In this document: positions 1 to 7,014 of the stretch, in pieces
Position numbering within the stretch: the first letter of the stretch is position 1
Layout: every line of letters starts with the position of its first letter
NCBI GenBank assembly: GCA_023396625.1
Contig: JAEWVY010000269.1
Span: 1-12,349 of the forward strand
Direction of reading: 5' to 3'
Source of the DNA: Pseudomonadota bacterium
Lineage (GTDB): Bacteria; Pseudomonadota; Gammaproteobacteria; Burkholderiales; Burkholderiaceae_C
DNA: 12,349 nucleotides
Program-made: the position numbers and the translations under genes
Notes under the pieces: model-generated
The model's input: the letters and a program-made list of their open reading frames with translations, nothing else
Databases searched by the model: none
Told to the model about the DNA's origin: nothing

Positions 1-51
1 CCTCTTGGTCTTGCGCTCGAATCCGGCTGCGCCAAGGCTCATCTGCTTCAT
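1..51 (-). CDS. IS5-family transposase, N-terminal 17 codons only
   Basis: Reading leftward from ATG at 51, the 17 codons give MKQMSLGAAGFERKTKR. This is a typical opening of IS5-family (IS5 group) DDE transposases, usually followed by a Lys/Arg-rich stretch and a 'VVPW' motif, both outside the window. The DDE catalytic residues are also outside. The reading frame is open to the window edge, so this is truncated by the window and not necessarily by mutation. It catalyses cut-and-paste movement of its own element. The call rests on recognising this short N-terminus plus the matching terminal repeat 36 bp upstream. Confidence 0.75.
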   Translation of the reverse strand, partial: MKQMSLGAAGFERKTKR

Positions 52-103
52 GCCGATACTGTCTCACAACCTCTGGTTACCGCGGTGGTTGTGCAGACCT
101 TCC
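1..103 (-). mobile_element. IS5-family insertion sequence, transposase-start end, partial
   Basis: The element runs off the left edge. Its visible end is the one upstream of the transposase start. On the minus strand the boundary reads GGAAGGTCTGCACAACC (103 down to 87). This resembles, from memory, the IS5-type terminal repeat that begins GGAAGGTG. Just outside it lies CTAA (104-107), which fits the YTAR target preferred by IS5-group elements and would be one copy of the target duplication. The other end is outside the window, so neither the second inverted repeat nor the duplicate CTAA can be seen. The boundary lies 25 bp beyond the stop codon of the large glycosidase-like gene, so that gene was not interrupted. 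Confidence 0.8.
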
Positions 104-128
104 CTAAAGCTCCAACCCGGACCTGCAC

Positions 129-3100
129 TTATTCTTCCACAGGCCAGACATGGTAAAGCAGGACGCGTATATCACCGGGAAAAGCATCCGGCCTCGCGGA
201 GGAAAATGTCACCGTGTTTTCGCCCGGTTTCAGCTTAAGCCGCAGACTGGAGTATTCGACCTTCTTTCCTGGCGCCATGCCGCCGGGCCAATGAATCGTT
301 TCGCCAGGGCCTTCCGAAGTCAGCGCTTGTCCAACCGACAACGATTCAGGAAAAACCATACTCTCTCCGTTGACCGTGATTATGGGCCTATCAAGCGAAG
401 GAACTGACGCAGGCATCCGGAATGCACGGACACCGTCGAGCGCGACGCTGACTGTCGTCTTGGCCGGCATGGCGTCGAAATAAAACAGAAGATACTTTGT
501 ATTCGCCCAGTCGAACCGACTGTCGGTCGGGAAGGGAAAGGTCAACAGATGCCAGCCCATGAAGTCAATAGCGGCTTGAAAATCGGCACTATGCCCTTCT
601 GAATCTTTGAGCTGAATGTGAAGCTGCTCGTATTTGGCATCCCCCATGACCCAAACGCCCAATGCATTATTCCCTGATAGATTCAGAGGCTTATCGAATC
701 GCCGGCCGATCGCCGACCACCCGCCATACTTGCCGTTGTTTGTGGCGGTATAAAGCAAGGCGCTCCCGCCGGCCCTTATCTCGCTCCTGGTTGTTCCGAA
801 GCTCTGCCGCACTCCGTCACGCACAGGCCCGCCGGATGACACAACCTTATCCGCTCGGACGACGAGTTTCTCATATAGATTGTGATCGCTCATCTGGAAA
901 TCGGCTGCGTTCTCAAAGCCTTCGATCTTGAGGGCATCCGGGCTGCCATAGGCAGCCGGCGCTCCGGGCATCCTGCCGGCAATGATCTCCACTCCAAACT
1001 GGCGTTCGCTCGCTGTATCGTTATTGATAATCCACGTATTCTTCTTGCCGTCCAATACATCCACGTATCTCACCGGCTCATACGAAGCGCGGTAGAGCTG
1101 CCAGTCGCCGTCGGCATCGCTGAACAGTTTAAAATCCTTCTGTGGTTCGCGCAGCTTGGCTTTTATCTCCTGAGAAACAGATTGGTGGCGCCGGTACTGT
1201 TCCCACTTTCGGAGCGTATCCATCATCTGCCGCGACTGCGTCTGACTTTCAAGCGCGGCGCGCGACGTTTCCAGCGAAATCGATCCATCCACTGCCAGCG
1301 CTTTGGCGGCGACATACTCGAGTTGGTCCGGCCGGACATCCTTGAACCAGTAATACCAGCCGATATCGGGGCGGGTAAAGTTCGCATCCATATGCAGAAT
1401 CCCGGGCCATCGCTCATCGAGATAGCCTTTGATATCGCCGTGGCCATCTGCAGAAGCGGATCGCGGCACGATATGCCATCGCAAATCAGTACCGACGCCA
1501 TTACTGGTCTGATAGAGCACGTCCTTCCTGAATTTACGGTAATAGGCGAGATGCATGCGATTGAGGTAATACCAACTGTCGATATAATCATCGATGATGC
1601 CGTCGCTGGCATCAACGTACACCATATCGAAATCCGCGCTGTTAAAAATATCGGCGAAGTTCCGGGTAAGTTCGTCAACGAGCGTGCTGTCGGGGTCCAC
1701 GAGAAAATAACCCCACATTGTGAGAAGCCCTCTTACAGTCGATCCGGCAGGATGAGCCTCTGCCTTGGTACCCAGTGCACCACGCACGCAACGAACATAC
1801 CGGAACGGAGGGCCTGGCTCCGCTGCCTCATAGCGGATGATCTCATCGCCGATTCTCAGATACTTACCCGGGAATTCCTTGCTGCTTGGCCCTACCGGCG
1901 GCAACCTGGGTTCAGCCGACAGCGTAACGGTGGGGACTTTCGCATCGAGCGCCTCGGCGAGATCCGGAACAGGAACCATCGCCAGACGGTCATCCGGCTT
2001 TGGCGTGACGTAGGAATCATTCGGCGAGATCGAGGGGCCAAACACATGCACTCCGGCTTCAAGCCCGGCTGCATGAATCTTGGCCACCGCCGCCTTCAAT
2101 CCTTCGAGACCGTGCGGAAAATTGCCGGTGTTGATACGGTAATGGCCGTGGGTATCCAGCCAATTATTTTTCAAAAAAACAATGGTGCCGAATCCGCCCA
2201 GCCTAGCATAGTCGATCAGCGCATCGATATTGGCTTCCGATGCGTCGGTGGCGAACAGATAGGATTTCTGCACTGATTCCGAATCGCGCGCCCAATTTCC
2301 ACCCAGCTCAGGGGACGGCAATCCTGCCGCGCGTTCGGCTTCCCGGATCGCAGGCTTGAAGTCCTCGATGGGCGACGCCACGAGAGAAAATTTCGCTCCG
2401 ACAATGCCATGGCTGCGACGGGCTCCGCTCCTGAGCAACTGCACAGAGTTGCCCAGCGACATCGGATGGTTGACCGTATTTTCGGTAATGCCGAAGAAGG
2501 CTGCGCCGAATTCTTTGTCGTAGGTTGCGTTGAAAGCCGGCGCTACGGTTTCGAGACGCCGCAAAGGGAACTCGATGGACAGGCCATCAAGATCTGCCGG
2601 CTCGGCACTAAGCACTTCAAAAGTGAGATGCCGTTTCGCAGGAATAACGCGCAAACTGACCTTGATCTGAGGATCGACGAATTGCGCTGTCAAAACATCG
2701 TCTTTTTGAGAGAGTCGGGTCACCGGTATCCCCTGTATTCCGGCCCGCGAGACAGTCAGCATCGGCCTTCTGGCGTCAATTGCCGCATAGTCTTCGCTGG
2801 AATTCAGACTGATGAAGTGAGTCAAAAAACCGACAGGCGAGAGGCTCAACCGTACAGCCTCATTCTGAAAAGCCATGTCTGTCGCGTCAGCCGGCAGTTC
2901 CGGCAAATCCATCGGTTCCACGCGGACGTCATCGATATTGACGCCCGATTGCGAGGCGGTGGAAATAACTAAGGCCGAATCAAGATACCCCGCTCCGGCT
3001 GGCTGATAAAAAGCGGTGTACTGCCGCCATTTCGCGCCGGCATGCTCCTGCAGCAGCATCTGATTTTCGGCAGGCCTTTCCCGGAAATATTCATACGTCT

Positions 3101-3500
3101 GCACTGCGAACGCGCCGCCTCTGGCCCATAAGGAAACGCGATACCACCTGCCCGCCTGCAGGCCCTGACAGCGCTGATAAATGTGCGCGGCGCCGCGAGC
3201 TGACGCAGTTATCCGGACAAATCGCGAGCCTGCATAAGGATCGTCGGTGCCTAACATCAACTGACCGGAATAAGCCGGATTTAGTTGCCAATCGGAAGGA
3301 ATCTGCCCGGCTGCGTCCAGTTTCCATCCCGCTCCCCATCCATCAGCGCCCGGTTTGGCGTCGCGGAGAGACTCGAAACTGCCGTTATTGATGATGGGAA
3401 CTCTTTCTACGGCCAAAGCCGGCCGGCTTGTTGCCATGATCATGAAAGCCACGGCCAAGATCGCTGCTGCGCTTAACCGTGCACACTGCCGACATTTCAT
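129..3500 (-). CDS. Large secreted glycoside-hydrolase-like protein with carbohydrate-binding-like domains
   Basis: 1,123 residues. Residues 1-30 are a signal peptide (basic start, hydrophobic core, cleavage about ALA30). Residues 35-195 look like a CBM4/9-type beta-sandwich (opening 'NNGSFES', closing 'NIDDVRVEP'). Residues 205-400 are a beta-rich domain. Residues 410-780 resemble a TIM barrel of the GH27/31/36 kind; 'MVYVDASDG' puts Asp630 where such enzymes have their nucleophile. Within it, residues 525-592 form a small beta insert with an 'RGALGT...H..G' signature. Residues 855-1030 look like a CBM11/CIA30-type domain, followed by a final beta domain. AGGA stands six bases before the ATG. 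Probably it acts on a polysaccharide outside the inner membrane, perhaps the polymer made by this locus, but substrate and family are not recognisable by eye. The gene is clearly richer in A/T than the genes to its right, which suggests separate acquisition. It stands 244 bp from wbpP and may have its own promoter. The reading frame is intact. Confidence 0.75.
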   Translation of the reverse strand: MKCRQCARLSAAAILAVAFMIMATSRPALAVERVPIINNGSFESLRDAKPGADGWGAGWKLDAAGQIPSDWQLNPAYSGQLMLGTDDPYAGSRFVRITASARGAAHIYQRCQGLQAGRWYRVSLWARGGAFAVQTYEYFRERPAENQMLLQEHAGAKWRQYTAFYQPAGAGYLDSALVISTASQSGVNIDDVRVEPMDLPELPADATDMAFQNEAVRLSLSPVGFLTHFISLNSSEDYAAIDARRPMLTVSRAGIQGIPVTRLSQKDDVLTAQFVDPQIKVSLRVIPAKRHLTFEVLSAEPADLDGLSIEFPLRRLETVAPAFNATYDKEFGAAFFGITENTVNHPMSLGNSVQLLRSGARRSHGIVGAKFSLVASPIEDFKPAIREAERAAGLPSPELGGNWARDSESVQKSYLFATDASEANIDALIDYARLGGFGTIVFLKNNWLDTHGHYRINTGNFPHGLEGLKAAVAKIHAAGLEAGVHVFGPSISPNDSYVTPKPDDRLAMVPVPDLAEALDAKVPTVTLSAEPRLPPVGPSSKEFPGKYLRIGDEIIRYEAAEPGPPFRYVRCVRGALGTKAEAHPAGSTVRGLLTMWGYFLVDPDSTLVDELTRNFADIFNSADFDMVYVDASDGIIDDYIDSWYYLNRMHLAYYRKFRKDVLYQTSNGVGTDLRWHIVPRSASADGHGDIKGYLDERWPGILHMDANFTRPDIGWYYWFKDVRPDQLEYVAAKALAVDGSISLETSRAALESQTQSRQMMDTLRKWEQYRRHQSVSQEIKAKLREPQKDFKLFSDADGDWQLYRASYEPVRYVDVLDGKKNTWIINNDTASERQFGVEIIAGRMPGAPAAYGSPDALKIEGFENAADFQMSDHNLYEKLVVRADKVVSSGGPVRDGVRQSFGTTRSEIRAGGSALLYTATNNGKYGGWSAIGRRFDKPLNLSGNNALGVWVMGDAKYEQLHIQLKDSEGHSADFQAAIDFMGWHLLTFPFPTDSRFDWANTKYLLFYFDAMPAKTTVSVALDGVRAFRMPASVPSLDRPIITVNGESMVFPESLSVGQALTSEGPGETIHWPGGMAPGKKVEYSSLRLKLKPGENTVTFSSARPDAFPGDIRVLLYHVWPVEE

Positions 3501-3744
3501 TTTTATTCCTTAAAGAGGATTAGCAGGTGCCGGAATTTTGTGACGCATGGAATACTTCAAGCTCATGGTCGGGCTTGGTTATCCGGTATTTTTGCTGGCG
3601 GCTGCTGGGTCTGTCCGGCCGTGTTTACGCGATGCGCTATTCAGCCAGCAGTTACCGGATGCTCATGTTCAATTGACCTGAAATTTCCCTCTGGCCATTG
3701 GCTTCTGGGATTCGCCTGCAGCAATGCGTCGGGCCAGCTGCACT

Positions 3745-4773
3745 TCATGGTTTCTGCCCCACATACCACGGCATGGCCACCCCGATACCCAGCGCCAGCG
3801 TGTGCGTGGGGGCATAGCCCAGCAGGCGCTTTGCCTTGCTCACGTCGGCCTGGCTGTGGCGCACGTCGCCAGCGCGGAAGTCGCGGTGGGTGGGTTGCGC
3901 GGCGGGACTGACGCCATGGGCGACCAGGTTGTCGCGCAGCAGGGTAAACAGGGTGTTGAGCGTGGTGCGGTCGCCCACAGCCACGTTGTAGACCTGGTTC
4001 AGCGCTTCGGGCGCGGTGGCGGTAGCAGCCAGCAGGTTGGCTTGCACGGCGTTGGCCACGAAGCAGAAGTCGCGGCTGGTGTCGCCGTCGCCGTTGATGA
4101 AAACAGTTTCACCCTTGAGCAGCGCGGCGGTCCATTTGGGGATGACGGCTGCGTAGGCGCCATGAGGGTCCTGCCGGGGGCCGAAGACGTTGAAGTAGCG
4201 CAGGCCGATGGCGGCGAAGCCGTAGCAGCGGGCGAACACGTCGGCGTACAGCTCGTTCACGTATTTGGTGACGGCGTAGGGGCTTAGTGGCTTGCCGATA
4301 GTATCTTCAACCTTGGGCAGGCCGGGGTGGTCGCCATAGGTGCTGCTGCTGGCGGCGTAGGTGAAGCTCTTGACGTGGGCGTCGCGCGCGGCCACCAGCA
4401 TGTTCAGAAAGCCGGTGATGTTGGCGGCGTTGGTGGTCAGCGGGTCTTCGATGCTGCGCGGCACGCTGCCCAGCGCGGCCTGGTGGAGCACGTGGTCCAC
4501 GCCCTGGCAGGCCTGCTGGCAGTCGGCCAGCTCGCGGATGTCACCACGGTGGAAGGTGAAGCGCGCCCACTGCGCGGGGCGCACAAGGCGTTGCACTTCG
4601 TCCAGGTTGCGCTGGTGGCCGGTGGCGAAGTTGTCGAGGCCGACGACGCGCTGGTCCAGCTGCAGCAGGGTTTCGAGCAGGTTGGAGCCGATGAACCCGG
4701 CCACGCCGGTGACCAGCCAGGTGCGCGGCTGCTCGCGCAAATAGTTTTTTAGGGTGTCGTAGGCGGTGGGCAT
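3745..4773 (-). CDS. wbpP: UDP-N-acetylglucosamine / UDP-GlcNAcA 4-epimerase (WbpP/TviC type)
   Basis: 342 residues, a short-chain dehydrogenase/reductase that inverts C4 of UDP-GlcNAc or UDP-GlcNAcA with bound NAD+. The Rossmann motif GVAGFIG is at residues 23-29 and Asp47 would bind the adenosine ribose. Ser142-144 ('AASSSTYG') and Tyr166-x3-Lys170 form the catalytic set. Long stretches match what I recall of Pseudomonas aeruginosa WbpP ('LDNFATGHQRNLDEV', 'GLPKVEDTIGKPLSPY'), and the length is near the family's usual 340. I chose ATG 4773 because the longer open frame to 4893 only overlaps the toxin gene out of frame and has no homologous residues. GGAG lies 11 bases upstream, inside the end of vapC, and the genes are four bases apart, so translation is probably coupled. 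With the dehydrogenase at 5619-6938 it would supply UDP-GalNAcA. Preference for the free sugar or the acid cannot be read from sequence. Confidence 0.93.
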   Translation of the reverse strand: MPTAYDTLKNYLREQPRTWLVTGVAGFIGSNLLETLLQLDQRVVGLDNFATGHQRNLDEVQRLVRPAQWARFTFHRGDIRELADCQQACQGVDHVLHQAALGSVPRSIEDPLTTNAANITGFLNMLVAARDAHVKSFTYAASSSTYGDHPGLPKVEDTIGKPLSPYAVTKYVNELYADVFARCYGFAAIGLRYFNVFGPRQDPHGAYAAVIPKWTAALLKGETVFINGDGDTSRDFCFVANAVQANLLAATATAPEALNQVYNVAVGDRTTLNTLFTLLRDNLVAHGVSPAAQPTHRDFRAGDVRHSQADVSKAKRLLGYAPTHTLALGIGVAMPWYVGQKP

Positions 4774-4777
4774 GGGC

Positions 4778-5212
4778 TCATTGACTCCGTGACGATGCTG
4801 CCCAGGGGTTGACCACGGGAACCGGCAGGTCGTCGAAGTGGCGGGTGTTGCGCGTGGCGATGGTGGCGCGGAGCGCAAGGGCAGTGCCGGCAATGAAGGT
4901 GTCGCGCATGTCCACGGGGCGTCCCTTCATTTTGCGTTCGGCGGCCAGGGCGGCGGCTCGGCCGGCGGCACCGGCGTCGAAGGGAAGCACGCGGTTCTGC
5001 AGGTCTTCCTGCAGCAGGGCATCAAGTTGCGCCTCGAGGCGTGCCTTGCGCTGTCCCTCGGGCAGCAAGGCCAGACCGTAACGCGCCTCAAACAACGTCA
5101 CGGCGCTCAGCCAGATGGATTCGGCCGGCTGGCCGTCCAGCCATTCCACCACTTGCGCGTCGGGCTGCGCCTGCATCAACGCAGACAGAACATTGGTGTC
5201 AATGACAATCAT
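4778..5212 (-). CDS. PIN-domain toxin of a VapBC/FitAB-type module
   Basis: 144 residues, a single PIN domain. Such toxins are Mg-dependent RNases that cut RNA, often tRNA or rRNA, when freed from their antitoxin. The acidic active-site positions are visible: Asp5 in 'VIDTNVLS', Glu42 in 'LFEARYG', Asp104 in 'DMRDTFIAGTAL', and the late 'ATRNTRHFDD' segment (119-128) where a fourth polar residue sits. The C-terminal 'VNPW' resembles Neisseria FitB. The ATG overlaps the antitoxin stop as ATGA, the usual arrangement for co-translation. All catalytic positions are present, so the toxin looks functional. It is followed after four bases by the epimerase, so transcripts from the toxin-antitoxin promoter could also read wbpP. 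Confidence 0.93.
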   Translation of the reverse strand: MIVIDTNVLSALMQAQPDAQVVEWLDGQPAESIWLSAVTLFEARYGLALLPEGQRKARLEAQLDALLQEDLQNRVLPFDAGAAGRAAALAAERKMKGRPVDMRDTFIAGTALALRATIATRNTRHFDDLPVPVVNPWAASSRSQ

Positions 5213-5457
5213 GCGCCGAAGTCCATTGGGCGTGCCGGCTCGCCGCGTAGTTCGGGCAGGGGCTCGGTCAGGCCGCTACCGGCAAAGCGTGCCGCAATAC
5301 GCGAGCCCAGCCCGGTGCTGGGCTGCGCGGGCTCGCAGACGGCTTGGCGCAGGATTTGGCGCACTTCTTCCTCCATGCTCCAGCCATGCCGTTGGGCACG
5401 CTCCTTCAGACCCGTCTTCACGGCTTCTTCAATGTTGCGGACGATGACCTGGGCCAT
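5209..5457 (-). CDS. FitA/VapB-type ribbon-helix-helix antitoxin
   Basis: 82 residues. The N-terminal strand 'AQVIVRNI' (2-9) followed by two helices with 'MEEEVRQIL' (28-36) is the ribbon-helix-helix pattern of FitA-like antitoxins, which bind DNA as dimers. The extended C-terminal part (about 45-82, ending 'RPMDFGA') would wrap the PIN toxin. I chose ATG 5457, with GGGGG seven bases upstream, over the in-frame ATG at 5490. That upstream start would put 'LLPTSCGGSV' before the conserved strand and would lie next to the operator. Its stop overlaps the toxin start by four bases. The product neutralises the toxin and should repress its own promoter through the palindrome at 5492-5507. Confidence 0.9.
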   Translation of the reverse strand: MAQVIVRNIEEAVKTGLKERAQRHGWSMEEEVRQILRQAVCEPAQPSTGLGSRIAARFAGSGLTEPLPELRGEPARPMDFGA

Positions 5458-5491
5458 GACGGAACCCCCGCAAGAAGTTGGAAGTAGCATA

Positions 5492-5507
5492 TGATATCAC
5501 GATATCA
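5492..5507 (-). promoter_or_regulatory. Palindromic operator of the toxin-antitoxin promoter
   Basis: TGATATC, a 2-base spacer, then GATATCA form a perfect 7+7 inverted repeat 34 bases upstream of the antitoxin ATG. A related half (TATCATATGC on the minus strand) overlaps its promoter-proximal edge. The position and the ATATC-type core fit binding by a ribbon-helix-helix antitoxin dimer. A possible promoter on the minus strand is TTAGAA, 16 bases, TGATAT, which would place the palindrome over the -10 box, but the -35 is poor and this is only a suggestion. The surrounding 140 bp is clearly more A/T-rich than the flanking genes. Confidence 0.6.
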
Positions 5508-5580
5508 AAAACGACACTCTTTCTTCTAACGGATGGCGGTTCTGAATTGATCTTCCTGGAAGGATGAGTTCACCGATATT

Positions 5581-5599
5581 TGTCCTTATTAAAAGGACA
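5581..5599. terminator. Small hairpin after the dehydrogenase gene, possible weak terminator
   Basis: TGTCCTT, a 5-base loop (ATTAA) and AAGGACA form a perfect 7-bp stem, 20 bases past the wbpO stop codon. In the leftward transcript the stem is followed by AAATATC, not a U-run, so intrinsic termination would be inefficient. A second, imperfect dyad centred on TTCCTGGAA lies at 5544-5571. Together they mark the join between the polysaccharide operon and the toxin-antitoxin insert, and may be a partial terminator or only a processing or stability structure. Confidence 0.35.
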
Positions 5600-5618
5600 T
5601 TTGACGCATGCACTTGGC

Positions 5619-6938
5619 TCACAGCCGCAGATCGCTTTCGTCCGCACCCAGCACGTACTTCAAGTCGTACAGCAGATGTTCGGGCTTGCCCAGGGCTCGG
5701 ATGGCGGCGGCGCCCATGGTTTTGAACTGGTGGTGTGCCACGGCAAGGAGGATGGCGTCGTAGGTGCCAGCCTCGGGCTGGGACAGGAGGTCCAGGCCGT
5801 ATTCGTGCCGGGCCTCGCCGGCGTCGGCCCAGGGGTCGTACACGTCCACCTGACAGTGGTAGTCGCGCAGTTCGGCCACGATGTCCACCACTCGGGTGTT
5901 GCGCAGGTCCGGGCAGTTTTCCTTGAAGGCCAAGCCCAGCACGAGGACGCGCGCGCCTTGCATGTGAATGCGCCGGCGCGCCATGGCCTTGGCCAGCTGG
6001 CCTACCACGTAGGCGCCCATGGCGTCGTTCAGCCGGCGGCCGGCGAGGATGATCTCGGGGTGGTAGCCGATGGCCTGCGCCTTGTGCGTGAGGTAGTACG
6101 GGTCCACGCCGATGCAGTGGCCGCCCACCAGGCCGGGGCGAAAGGGAAGGAAGTTCCACTTGGTGCCGGCGGCCTGCAGCACGGCTTCGGTGTCGATGCC
6201 CATGCGGTTGAAGATGATGGCCAGCTCGTTGATGAGCGCGATGTTCAGGTCTCGCTGGGTGTTTTCGATGACTTTGGCCGCCTCGGCCACGCGGATGCTG
6301 CCCGCCTTGTAGGTGCCGGCGGTGATGATTTCGGCATAGAGCGCGTCCACCGCGTCGGCCACGGCGGGGGTGGAGCCGCTGGTGACCTTGCGGATGGTGG
6401 GCAGGCGGTGCGCCTTGTCACCGGGGTTGATGCGCTCGGGGCTGTAGCCGGCGAAGAAGTCGACGTTGAATTTCAGGCCCGAGACGCGTTCCAGCACGGG
6501 CACGCAGTCTTCCTCGGTGGCGCCGGGGTAGACGGTGGATTCGTAGATGACGATGTCGCCCTTTTTCAGCACGCGGCCCACGGTTTCGCTGGCCTTGATC
6601 AGGGGCGTGAGGTCGGGGCGCTTGTGCTCGTCGATGGGCGTGGGCACGGTGACGATGAAGCGGTTGCAGGCGCGCAGGGCGTCGAGCTCGGTGGCAAAGC
6701 GCAGGTGCCGGGCGGCACGCAGCTCCTCGGGGTCAGTTTCGAGAGTATGGTCCCGTCCGGCCTGCAGTTCGGCAATGCGGGTGGCATCGATGTCGAAGCC
6801 GACGACGGGGCGGCGCTTGCCGAATTCGACGGCCAGCGGCAGGCCCACGTAGCCCAGGCCGATGATGGCGATGGCGGTGGTGTCGGAAAGCGGGGACGTG
6901 GAGGTCATGTTCGGGGCTACGGGGTTCTCATTTTTCAT
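5619..6938 (-). CDS. wbpO: UDP-N-acetyl-D-glucosamine/galactosamine 6-dehydrogenase (WbpO/TviB type)
   Basis: 439 residues, cytoplasmic. It oxidises C6 of UDP-GlcNAc or UDP-GalNAc to the uronic acid with two NAD+. The NAD-binding motif GLGYVG is at 27-32. 'STVYPGAT' (134-141) and 'EAAKVIENTQRD' (219-230, with Lys222 and Asn226) are substrate-site segments, and Cys275 in 'GGHCIGVDP' is the catalytic thiol. 'GLAFKENCPDLRNT' (335-348) opens the C-terminal UDP-binding domain. The close resemblance to WbpO/TviB, including the ending 'SDLRL', separates it from UDP-glucose dehydrogenases. ATG 6938 is the likely start. It has no good ribosome site, only GGA about ten bases upstream, and a later ATG at 6908 would still keep the Rossmann fold, so the first ten residues are uncertain. 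It follows the transferase gene by 76 bp. Its pathway partner wbpP lies beyond the toxin-antitoxin genes. Confidence 0.94.
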   Translation of the reverse strand: MKNENPVAPNMTSTSPLSDTTAIAIIGLGYVGLPLAVEFGKRRPVVGFDIDATRIAELQAGRDHTLETDPEELRAARHLRFATELDALRACNRFIVTVPTPIDEHKRPDLTPLIKASETVGRVLKKGDIVIYESTVYPGATEEDCVPVLERVSGLKFNVDFFAGYSPERINPGDKAHRLPTIRKVTSGSTPAVADAVDALYAEIITAGTYKAGSIRVAEAAKVIENTQRDLNIALINELAIIFNRMGIDTEAVLQAAGTKWNFLPFRPGLVGGHCIGVDPYYLTHKAQAIGYHPEIILAGRRLNDAMGAYVVGQLAKAMARRRIHMQGARVLVLGLAFKENCPDLRNTRVVDIVAELRDYHCQVDVYDPWADAGEARHEYGLDLLSQPEAGTYDAILLAVAHHQFKTMGAAAIRALGKPEHLLYDLKYVLGADESDLRL

Positions 6939-7014
6939 AGCATACTTTGTCCGTTTGACGCTGGGTAAACGCTGTTTTCATTGATTTTCCAGGCCGTGAG
7001 AGCGCCCCCCGGTT

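Noticed and set aside
882..2276. Plus-strand open frame of 464 codons
   Set aside because: It is antisense to the secreted glycosidase-like gene, which has a signal peptide, domain signatures and a ribosome site. The antisense translation has no recognisable domains and is rich in His, Arg and Ile in no order.
3561..3670. Imperfect direct repeats GCTCATGGTC (3561) and GCTCATGTTC (3661), with related ATCCGG/ACCGGAT pieces nearby
   Set aside because: Ten bases with a mismatch and no consistent arrangement; likely chance.
3547..3681. 44-codon plus-strand frame in the gap between wbpP and the large gene, beginning MEYFKLMVGLGYPVF
   Set aside because: The first 20 residues vaguely recall a DoxX-like membrane segment, so it might be a gene remnant. 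The similarity is too short, a stop codon lies two codons upstream of the ATG, and there is no ribosome site.
4774..4893. N-terminal extension of the epimerase to 4893
   Set aside because: It lies out of frame over the toxin gene, has no family residues and gives an Arg/Pro/Ser-rich tail. ATG 4773 matches the family N-terminus.
5271..5290. Second GGTAGCGG ops-like match on the minus strand
   Set aside because: It falls within the antitoxin coding sequence and lacks the GCGGTAGC block.
5580..6968. Plus-strand open frame of 462 codons
   Set aside because: It mirrors wbpO. Its Gly/Val/His/Asp-rich translation is what a GC-rich gene gives on the opposite strand.
6930..6981. 17-codon frame overlapping the start of wbpO
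   Set aside because: No ribosome site and too short to judge; no sign of a leader peptide or attenuator.
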